A stretch of DNA of 64,000 nt from Sulfitobacter guttiformis (GTDB lineage: Bacteria; Pseudomonadota; Alphaproteobacteria; Rhodobacterales; Rhodobacteraceae). Of the stretch, positions 57,226-64,000 are shown piece by piece. Within the stretch, counting starts at the first letter, position 1. Each line of letters begins with the position of its first letter. Where the stretch lies: positions 806,001 to 870,000 of the forward strand of contig NZ_RAQK01000002.1 of NCBI RefSeq assembly GCF_003610455.1, given 5' to 3'. The translations under genes and the position numbers were made by a program. The notes below the pieces were generated by a model, which saw nothing but the letters and a program-made list of their open reading frames with translations, did no database searches and was not told where the DNA came from.

Positions 57226-58875
57226 TCAGATCTCTATCGTTTTGGGACGGCGGCGTTCGTACCAGATGACCACCATCAGACGCGTTACGTAGATCGCCGT
57301 GAACACCGACGTTAGAATACCCAAGCCCAGCGTAATCGCGAAGCCGCGCACCGGGCCAGACCCCATGGCAAACAGAATCACCGCAGTAATGAATGTGGTG
57401 ATGTTTGCATCCAGAATGGCGCTCAGTGCTTTTTCATAGCCGAGCTCGATTGCCCGTGCTGGCCCCTTAGAGGTCAGCAACTCTTCTCGGATACGCTCGA
57501 ATATCAGCACGTTTGCGTCCACTGCCATACCCACCGTCAGGACGATGCCCGCAATTCCCGGCAGCGTCAGCGTGGCCCCGACTAGGCTCAGAAGACCAAA
57601 CAAAAGTCCTACGTTGATGATCAGGGCGATGTTCGCGAAAATGCCAAACAGGCCGTAGGCGGCAAACATGAAAAACAACACCAGCGAGAAGGCTACGATG
57701 GTGGCGACCTTACCAGCGTCAATGCTGTCTTGCCCCAACTCGGGTCCAATTGTGCGCTCTTCCAGAAAATCGAGTTGTGCCGGAAGTGCCCCTGCCCGCA
57801 GCAGCACCGCCAAGCGGGTAGATTCCTCCACCCCGAAATTTCCGGTAATGATCCCCGAACCGCCCGGAATATGGCTCTGGATTGTTGGCGCGCTCACTAC
57901 TTCGTCGTCCAGGACGATCGCAAAAGGAGAGCCGATGTTCTCGGCGGTATAGTCGCCGAATTTACGCGCGCCGCTGGTGTTGAACCGGAAACTGACGGCG
58001 GGGCCGCCATTCTGGTCAAAGCTGGGCTGCGCGTCGACCAGTTCCTCGCCCGTCACAACCGGCGCGCTTTCGATCACATAGAAAAGCCCTGTTTCATCAA
58101 GCGAGGGGACAAGCTCATTGCCGATTCCTGGACGTTCGGCGGCGTCGGTGGTGCGGCGAACAACAGGGTTAAAGGTAAGCTGCGCAGTCGTGCCGATGAT
58201 TGCTTTCAGCTCGGCGGCAGAGCCGATACCGGGCACCTGAATGAGAATCCGGTCGGCGCCCTGTCGCTGGATCGTAGGTTCGCGGGTGCCGACCTCGTCG
58301 ATCCGGCGGCGAATAATCTCAAGCGATTGCTGCATTGTGCGCTCGTCGGTCGCACTCCGTTCGGCCTCGGACAGGACCACGGTGATCACACCACTATCGC
58401 CGCTGACTTCGATATCATTGGCGCCAGCGCCGGTGAGCGTTTGTACCGGACGGCCAAGACCGCGCACGATCGTCATTGCTTCGGCCATTTTAGTGGGATC
58501 TGTCAGGCGGACCTTCAACTCTGCGGGGCCGGACTGTTGCAGATTTACGGGAGAAATCCGACGCACCGCATCGCGCACCTCAGGCCACATCGCCTCAAGG
58601 CGGGCGGTATAGACGTCCTCGACACGCACCTCGGCAAGCAGATGTGCACCGCCGCGCAGATCGAGGCCCAGATTAACAAGGTTGTTCGGCATGAAATCAG
58701 GCCATAAAGCGCGCTGTGCTTCAAGTTCGGGTGTGGCACCCGACAGCTCAATCTCTTTGACCGCATCATTGTGCCCTTCAACAACGGTGTAAAACCCGTT
58801 GGGCGCTGCCAGCATGAGGCCGACCGCACACGTCAGCCAGATGGCGATGCGTTTCCATATGGATATCTGGAGCAT
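57226..58875 (-). CDS. secD: Protein translocase subunit SecD
   Basis: 549 residues. The N-terminal helix is followed by the LGLDLRGGAHLLAEV motif, the P1 periplasmic domain (QRQGADRILIQVPGI and the later LDDEVVSAPTIQSHIPGGSG), and a C-terminal five-helix region with VGMAVDANVLIFERIREEL. Order yajC-secD-secF is the standard operon, here on the minus strand. Confidence 0.96.
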   Translation of the reverse strand: MLQISIWKRIAIWLTCAVGLMLAAPNGFYTVVEGHNDAVKEIELSGATPELEAQRALWPDFMPNNLVNLGLDLRGGAHLLAEVRVEDVYTARLEAMWPEVRDAVRRISPVNLQQSGPAELKVRLTDPTKMAEAMTIVRGLGRPVQTLTGAGANDIEVSGDSGVITVVLSEAERSATDERTMQQSLEIIRRRIDEVGTREPTIQRQGADRILIQVPGIGSAAELKAIIGTTAQLTFNPVVRRTTDAAERPGIGNELVPSLDETGLFYVIESAPVVTGEELVDAQPSFDQNGGPAVSFRFNTSGARKFGDYTAENIGSPFAIVLDDEVVSAPTIQSHIPGGSGIITGNFGVEESTRLAVLLRAGALPAQLDFLEERTIGPELGQDSIDAGKVATIVAFSLVLFFMFAAYGLFGIFANIALIINVGLLFGLLSLVGATLTLPGIAGIVLTVGMAVDANVLIFERIREELLTSKGPARAIELGYEKALSAILDANITTFITAVILFAMGSGPVRGFAITLGLGILTSVFTAIYVTRLMVVIWYERRRPKTIEI

Positions 58876-58907
58876 ATCGCCCGCCTTTTATCTGGTCGCG
58901 TTAGAAG

Positions 58908-59186
58908 TTACTTGGCCGGTTCGGTCTTGCTTACCACAGTGGCAATCGTGCTCTGAATCACGCGGACCTTTACGCCTTCGGCAATCTCAAGCTCGAGTTC
59001 ACCGTCGTCTTTAACCTTTACAACCTTACCCAGAATACCGCCCTGCGTGACCACCTGATCCCCGCGGCGCAAGCCTGCAACCATCGCCTGATGATCTTTC
59101 AGCTTCTTTTGCTGGGGACGGATCAACAGGAAGTACATGATACCGAAAATAAGGATCAGCGGAATAAATTGCTCGATGCCTGACAT
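58908..59186 (-). CDS. yajC: Preprotein translocase accessory subunit YajC
   Basis: 92 residues from ATG 59186 (MSGIEQFIPLILIFGI start). One membrane helix, then the conserved FLLIRPQQKKLKDHQAMVA and GDQVVTQGGILGKVVKV. YajC associates with SecDF. The longer in-frame reading to 59291 would add a basic leader and lies in the promoter region facing serS, so it is rejected. Confidence 0.95.
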   Translation of the reverse strand: MSGIEQFIPLILIFGIMYFLLIRPQQKKLKDHQAMVAGLRRGDQVVTQGGILGKVVKVKDDGELELEIAEGVKVRVIQSTIATVVSKTEPAK

Positions 59187-59411
59187 GGGGGTGGTCCTTT
59201 TATGTGGGTCTTGCAGGGCTTGCGCCCCGATGTCTGAAGTTCGGCAGAACCTATGCGCCGTCTCGCCGCTTTGCAAGGTACCGGCCCCCACTTATCGGGC
59301 CTATTGCGGAGTTTTCATGCCCCCTCTATGCCGTAACCCGATTATGGGCCATAACGCGGCCTAACGATTCAATATCTCGACCCATGAGTGAATTTTACGG
59401 AGGATACACAG

Positions 59412-60704
59412 ATGCATGACATCCGTGCGATACGCGACAATCCCGATGCTTTTGATGCCGCCCTTGCGCGGCGCGGCGATGCGGCGCTGTCTGCCTCCAT
59501 TCTGACGCTCGATTCTTCGCGGCGCGCAAAAATTCAGGCGGCCGAAACAGCACAGGCCGACCAGAACTCTGCCTCGAAGCTTGTGGGCGCCGCGAAAGCA
59601 TCCGGCAATGAGGCAGAATTCGAACGCCTGCGCGCATTAGTGTCCGAGAAGAAGGCCGAAGTTGCCGCGATGCAATCCGAGGCCAAGGAGTTGGATGTGC
59701 AACTCACTGATATGCTGGCGCGCATTCCGAACATGCCCGCTGACGATGTGCCGATGGGTGCCGATGAGAATGATAATGTCGAAGTGAAAAAATGGGGCGA
59801 TGTTCCGGTGTTCGATTTTGAACCAAAGGAGCACTACGACCTAGGTAGTGTTGCCGCTTCCATGGATTTCGAGACCGCAGCCAAAACATCCGGTGCGCGC
59901 TTTGTCATGCTCAAGCGCGGCGTGGCACGTATCCACCGTGCGCTGGCGCAATTCATGCTTGATACGCATGTCGACGAGAATGGCCTGACGGAGGTAAACT
60001 CCCCCGTGATGGTGCGCGACGAGGCGATGTATGGCACCGACAAGCTGCCCAAATTCGGTGATGACAGCTACCGCACGACCGAAGGCATGTGGTTGGTGCC
60101 GACCTCCGAAGTGCCGCTGACCTATACAGTTGCGGGCGATACACTGGATGCAGCAGATCTGCCGCGCCGGATGACCTCCCATACGCTGTGCTTTCGCTCC
60201 GAAGCGGGGAGTGCGGGCCGCGATACCTCCGGTATGCTGCGCCAGCATCAGTTCGAAAAGGTCGAGATGGTCTCGATCACCCTGCCCGAAGCCTCCGACG
60301 ACGAGCAAAAGAGGATGCTGGCCTGTGCAGAGGGGATATTGGAAAAGCTCGGCGTGCCCTATCGTACGGTTCTATTGTGTACCGGTGATATGGGATTTGG
60401 CGCGCGACGCACCTTTGATATAGAGGCATGGCTCCCCGGCCAGAATGCCTACCGCGAAATCAGCTCCGTTTCCACGACGGGTGATTTTCAGGCACGGCGC
60501 ATGAATGCGCGGTTCAAACCCGCAGACGGCGGCAAGCCACAGTTTGTGCACACGCTCAATGGATCGGGCCTTGCTGTCGGGCGTTGCCTGATTGCGGTGC
60601 TTGAAAATGGCCAGCAGGCGGATGGCACGGTGATCCTGCCTGCTGTTCTTGCTCCCTATCTCGGAGGCAAAACGACCCTCGCCCTCGACGGGATACTTTC
60701 ATAA
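59412..60704 (+). CDS. serS: Seryl-tRNA synthetase
   Basis: 430 residues; ATG 59412 with CGGAGGA eight bases upstream, so the in-frame start at 59388 is less likely. N-terminal coiled-coil arm (about 25-105), then class II motifs: motif 2 near [20 protein letters not shown], with FEKVEMV, and motif 3 in [17 protein letters not shown]. It charges tRNA-Ser and tRNA-Sec. Divergent from yajC across about 225 bp. Confidence 0.96.
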   Translation: MHDIRAIRDNPDAFDAALARRGDAALSASILTLDSSRRAKIQAAETAQADQNSASKLVGAAKASGNEAEFERLRALVSEKKAEVAAMQSEAKELDVQLTDMLARIPNMPADDVPMGADENDNVEVKKWGDVPVFDFEPKEHYDLGSVAASMDFETAAKTSGARFVMLKRGVARIHRALAQFMLDTHVDENGLTEVNSPVMVRDEAMYGTDKLPKFGDDSYRTTEGMWLVPTSEVPLTYTVAGDTLDAADLPRRMTSHTLCFRSEAGSAGRDTSGMLRQHQFEKVEMVSITLPEASDDEQKRMLACAEGILEKLGVPYRTVLLCTGDMGFGARRTFDIEAWLPGQNAYREISSVSTTGDFQARRMNARFKPADGGKPQFVHTLNGSGLAVGRCLIAVLENGQQADGTVILPAVLAPYLGGKTTLALDGILS

Positions 60705-60716
60705 AATAGCGGGTGG

Positions 60717-60735
60717 CCGGGGCTTAACGCCCCGG
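60717..60735. terminator. Hairpin shared by convergent serS and DUF2235 genes
   Basis: CCGGGGC (60717-60723) pairs with GCCCCGG (60729-60735), five-base loop. The TAA stop of the minus-strand gene falls in the loop. No T-run, so termination is only possible. Confidence 0.4.
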
Positions 60736-61908
60736 AGCGTCCCTTTCCCCATTCGGGACGCCGCCGAACAACTCCGGCAACAGATTCTTCAGCGAACGGG
60801 GGCGGTAATCCCTGCGCCCTTTGATCCGCTGGTCTGCACTGCCATGCAGATCTATGGCATGCCCCGGCCCGTCGCGCCATTTCAGGAAATTTCCCATTAG
60901 AACATACAGCGGCGGTGGCTGGTTCAGCGTGTGACTGTCTGCCATCGGATCGGGCAAACGGTCCAGCAGATCTGTCATGTCAATGTCCAAGCCCGCCTTC
61001 TGCGCCCCTTCTGCCACCCATAAAAGAGACTGCCCCGTGAGCGCACGTGCTTTGGACGCAGAGCCACCGATGATGGCGTGGTTACCCGTAAACCAAACCT
61101 GCTGGTAGGGGCGCGCCTCGCTGCGGTCCCCTTTGTTCAGGCCTTCATGGCCTTGCGAGGCCTCAAGGTTGTCCCACAGGGCCGGACGGTAAAATACCCG
61201 CCGCTCGTCCAAGGCAACCGCATGCCGCGCCGCCTTCACCATCGAGGTGAGCAATGTATCGTGAAAACTGTATTTGCTATTCCACAGCTTTGCCACTGGA
61301 CCCAACAATGGCGCAGGAACCCCCAGCGATCCAACCGTGTCCCAAATGCCCAGATAGGCAATCTCGACCTTGTGAAACTGAGATGGATCGTTGTGCCACG
61401 GCGTTACAGCCCGCCATTCCATATCAGAGCGTGATGTTGCAAAACGCGGCGACAGTTTACGACGCGCCTGAAGAATATGGAGCGCATCGGGGTGATTCTC
61501 GATGCCAGGCTTGCGGTAAAGGTGAAATGCTTCGTCCAGTGTTTCAGGCGTCGGGTCAGCAACGATGCCACATTTGCGGATCATTCCGGCCAATGACCGC
61601 GCCGTATAGGCACCCCGCGAAAAGCCGAAAATGAAAATCTCGTCGCCCGCCTCGTATTGGGCGCACAAGGCCACATAGGCGTTTTTGATATTCTCGTTAA
61701 GGCCCCAACCAAAGGCACCGCCCCCAAATTTCATTGCGGTCTTGCGGAAAAAGCCCGCCTCTTTGCCCGCAGTGCCTACGCCCTCGAAATAACGGGTGTG
61801 CTGGGCGTTCGTGTTGCGGGTTTTCCCGAACAGGTGCGCCACATGGGTGGGCTGCTCGATCGTCGGGCTGCTCCATGTGCCGTCGCAAAAAATAGCGATC
61901 CGTGCCAT
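60724..61908 (-). CDS. DUF2235 alpha/beta-hydrolase-like protein
   Basis: 394 residues from ATG 61908 (MARIAIFCDGTWSS), with AAGGAAC upstream. The hydrolase nucleophile motif is FGFSRGAYTARSLAGMI (near residue 95), and an acidic Asp occurs in YLGIWDTVGSLG. DUF2235 proteins include phospholipase-like T6SS effectors (Tle1), but no signal, VgrG or other T6SS gene is near, so a house hydrolase is equally likely. Confidence 0.85.
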   Translation of the reverse strand: MARIAIFCDGTWSSPTIEQPTHVAHLFGKTRNTNAQHTRYFEGVGTAGKEAGFFRKTAMKFGGGAFGWGLNENIKNAYVALCAQYEAGDEIFIFGFSRGAYTARSLAGMIRKCGIVADPTPETLDEAFHLYRKPGIENHPDALHILQARRKLSPRFATSRSDMEWRAVTPWHNDPSQFHKVEIAYLGIWDTVGSLGVPAPLLGPVAKLWNSKYSFHDTLLTSMVKAARHAVALDERRVFYRPALWDNLEASQGHEGLNKGDRSEARPYQQVWFTGNHAIIGGSASKARALTGQSLLWVAEGAQKAGLDIDMTDLLDRLPDPMADSHTLNQPPPLYVLMGNFLKWRDGPGHAIDLHGSADQRIKGRRDYRPRSLKNLLPELFGGVPNGERDAPGR

Positions 61909-61971
61909 TGGCAAAGTTCCTTTGTAGTATATGTCGGGTACCACATACCAGTTTCGACCAGAAAGGTCCCC

Positions 61972-62685
61972 ATGTCACGTCCCCTCACCGCGATTTTAGT
62001 GTTTCTTTTTGCGGTGCTTTTTGCCGTGTCACCCGTATTTGTGCCTAATTTTGGCGGATTCGATCCCGACCAGTTCCCGGTACCTCAGATTGATCCGCCG
62101 GTGCAGCCTGAGGGATACGCCTTTGCAATCTGGGGGATGATTTACCTGTGGTTGATCGCAGGTTTAGGTTTTGGTGTCTGGAAACGGCGCGACAATGCAG
62201 CTTGGCACCCGATGCGCGTCGCGCTGATCCCCTCGCTGGCGGTAGGTTCTATCTGGCTTGCGGTGGCGGTGGCCAGTCCGGTCTGGGCCGCAGTCCTGAT
62301 CTGGATCATGCTGGTTTCGTCGCTGGTTGCGCTGTTCCGCACACCTGTTCAGGACAAATGGTTCGCGGCACTACCTTTGGGTCTTTATGCAGGCTGGCTA
62401 AGCGCGGCGTCCTGCGTCTCGTTAGGGTTGCTTGCGGCGGGGTACGGGTTCGTCGACAGCACGACGGCGGCAGTTGGCGCGATTATCGTCGCCCTCGTTC
62501 TCGCCTCGGCGGTTCAAAACAAACTGGCCCGCGCTCCAACCTACGGGGTTGCAGTGATCTGGGCGCTCGTCGGTGTCGTGGTGCACAACTTTGTAGTGCC
62601 AAACGTGACGGTCGCAGCACTGGCCGCAGGCGGGGCAATCGCGATGATTGTCCCTACCTTCAAAGCATGGCGTGCAGACAGATAG
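61972..62685 (+). CDS. TspO/MBR-related membrane protein
   Basis: 237 residues from ATG 61972 with AAAGG upstream; the longer frame from 61657 overlaps the divergent DUF2235 gene. Six or seven hydrophobic helices; PEGYAFAIWGMIYLWLIAG resembles the tryptophan-rich sensory (TspO) core, but the length and the extra helices differ from classical TspO (about 160 residues). Signal-anchor start (AILVFLFAVLFAVSPVF). Ligand and role uncertain. Confidence 0.6.
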   Translation: MSRPLTAILVFLFAVLFAVSPVFVPNFGGFDPDQFPVPQIDPPVQPEGYAFAIWGMIYLWLIAGLGFGVWKRRDNAAWHPMRVALIPSLAVGSIWLAVAVASPVWAAVLIWIMLVSSLVALFRTPVQDKWFAALPLGLYAGWLSAASCVSLGLLAAGYGFVDSTTAAVGAIIVALVLASAVQNKLARAPTYGVAVIWALVGVVVHNFVVPNVTVAALAAGGAIAMIVPTFKAWRADR

Positions 62686-62688
62686 GAA

Positions 62689-64000
62689 CTACCTGCTGCC
62701 GTCATTCGGCTTGCCACCGATATGTTTGCGCAACTTGGAAGGCGGCGCTTTCTTGCGGCCTTTGTAGGGGTTAGCCTCGGACTGGCCGCGCATCCAAAGA
62801 CGGATGGGCGTGCCCGGCATATCAAAATCAACACGCAAGCCGTTGACCAGATAGCGGTTATAGCTTTCGGGCACCTTGTCGGGATGACTGCACATCACCA
62901 CAAAACCGGGAGGCCGGGTTTTGGCCTGTGTCATATATTTCATCTTGATCCGCTTGCCCTGCGGCGCTGGGGGCGGATGCGCCTCAAGCATACCCGACAG
63001 CCAGCGGTTCAGCTGTGCGGTGGTCACACGGCGGTTCCACATGTCATAAGCGCGCATAATCGCCTGTTGCAAGCGGTCCAGCCCCCTGCCCGTTTTCGCC
63101 GAAACCGTGATCAGCGGCGCACCGCGCAATTGCGGCAGCAGCCGCTCAAAACTCTCTTTTAGCTCTTTGAGCTTACCCTGTTTGTCTTCTTCGACGTCCC
63201 ATTTGTTAACCGCGATAACCACAGCGCGACCCTCACGCTCCGCCAGATCGGCAATTCGCAGATCCTGTTGCTCGAACGGGATCTCGGCATCCAGAAGGAC
63301 AACCACCACCTCGGCAAACTTCACCGCACGCAGCCCGTCACTCACACTGAGTTTTTCGAGTTTTTCCTGAATCTTTGCCTTTTTACGCATGCCCGCCGTA
63401 TCAAAGATGCGCATGGGAACTGCGACGCCGTCCGGTCCTGCCCATTCCGTCATGAGCGAGATCGCATCGCGCGTGATCCCTGCCTCGGGTCCTGTGAGCA
63501 AGCGGTCTTCTTTAACAATCTGGTTAATCAACGTTGATTTGCCGGCATTAGGCCTGCCCACAACTGCCACCTGCAACGGTTTGGCGCGGGTCGGTACAGG
63601 CACCACATCCATATCGTCGCCGTCTTCCTCGCTCAGATCGACGTCAATCTCGGGAGTTTCGTCGGGACGACTTTCGGCAAAGCCATCAGCCAGCGGCATC
63701 AGGACGGTATAAAGGTCGGTCAGACCCTCGCCATGTTCGGCGGACAGGCGGATCGGCTCACCCAGACCCAGCGAATATGCCTCAAGCACACCGGCCTCGG
63801 CCGCGTTGCCTTCGGCCTTGTTGGCGACAAGCACGACATGAGCAGAGCGTTTGCGCAGGATCTCGGCAAAGACCAGATCAGAGGGCGTGATGCCCACACG
63901 TGCATCAACCATGAACAGGCAAACATCCGCCATATCCACCGCACGTTCGGTCAGACGGCGCATCCGGCCCTGAAGACTATCATCGGTGACCTCTTCCAGA
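62689..64000 (-). CDS. der: GTPase Der (EngA), truncated by the window edge
   Basis: About 437 codons are visible on the minus strand; the frame runs through 64000 ([20 protein letters not shown]), so the start and the first P-loop lie outside. The second G domain is complete: [38 protein letters not shown] and [13 protein letters not shown]-terminal KH-like domain and a basic tail follow. Der is essential for 50S ribosome assembly. It converges with the TspO-like gene, three bases apart. Confidence 0.95.
   Translation of the reverse strand, partial: LEEVTDDSLQGRMRRLTERAVDMADVCLFMVDARVGITPSDLVFAEILRKRSAHVVLVANKAEGNAAEAGVLEAYSLGLGEPIRLSAEHGEGLTDLYTVLMPLADGFAESRPDETPEIDVDLSEEDGDDMDVVPVPTRAKPLQVAVVGRPNAGKSTLINQIVKEDRLLTGPEAGITRDAISLMTEWAGPDGVAVPMRIFDTAGMRKKAKIQEKLEKLSVSDGLRAVKFAEVVVVLLDAEIPFEQQDLRIADLAEREGRAVVIAVNKWDVEEDKQGKLKELKESFERLLPQLRGAPLITVSAKTGRGLDRLQQAIMRAYDMWNRRVTTAQLNRWLSGMLEAHPPPAPQGKRIKMKYMTQAKTRPPGFVVMCSHPDKVPESYNRYLVNGLRVDFDMPGTPIRLWMRGQSEANPYKGRKKAPPSKLRKHIGGKPNDGSR

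Noticed and set aside
57730..58707. 325-codon plus-strand open frame
   Set aside because: Fully antisense to secD, with no motif, ribosome site or membrane pattern.
60724..61908. Type VI secretion effector of the Tle1 group
   Set aside because: The family resemblance is only at the DUF2235 level, and no VgrG, Hcp, PAAR or immunity gene is adjacent.

Overview
The window reads as chromosome of a marine-type alphaproteobacterium of the Rhodobacterales (Roseobacter group). This is inferred from protein character and gene order: the secDF-yajC / TauE / Mth938 / ccmABCDG block, the glnB-glnA pair, SPOR-dacC-tmk-holB-tatD, a stand-alone Hint protein, and a PHB synthase. Codon use is GC-rich nearly throughout. 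No rRNA or CRISPR array was seen. There are two tRNA genes, tRNA-Ser(UGA) and tRNA-Leu(UAG), both on the minus strand.

Region 1 (1-19403) is an energy-conservation module. It opens inside an N-type (alternative) F1Fo-ATPase operon with the diagnostic order atpD-C-Q-R-B-E-F-A-G, where genes overlap by a few bases. Next comes a tightly overlapped set: PHA synthase, a FabI-type reductase, a MaoC hydratase fused to a phosphotransacylase, and acetate kinase. A complete arginine deiminase pathway follows (YfcC-type exchanger, arcA, arcB, arcC), then GNAT, BON-domain and small unknown proteins and a Crp/Fnr-type regulator. AckA and ArcC both make ATP at substrate level. The N-ATPase could use that ATP to pump ions, and PHB could take up excess reductant. 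Four FNR-type boxes (TTGAT-N4-ATCAA-like) lie before phaC, before the arc group and, as a pair, between the regulator and a divergent small gene. This suggests one oxygen- or redox-responsive regulon (inference).

Region 2 (19489-30390) is accessory. It holds a decayed IS5-type element with both terminal repeats, a REC protein with a degenerate GGDEF-like output domain, two decayed gene fragments, a serine recombinase with its usual partner, and then two overlapping genes. The first gene encodes a 1634-residue PD-(D/E)xK nuclease / STAND-like P-loop ATPase / helical-repeat protein. The second encodes a 485-residue protein with an HsdR-N-like nuclease domain and a C-terminal Cys/His cluster. 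They are more AT-rich than the flanks and are the best candidate here for an undescribed anti-phage system. An intergenic patch with inverted repeats and tRNA-Ser close the island.

Region 3 (30400-64000) is mostly core genome: cell wall (SPOR lipoprotein, dacC, lytic transglycosylase), nucleotide and replication genes (tmk, holB, purB), nitrogen control (glnB-glnA), central metabolism (metC, acnA), an isolated fliG, cytochrome c maturation (ccmABCDG), protein export (secDF-yajC), serS and the 3' part of der, which runs off the right edge.
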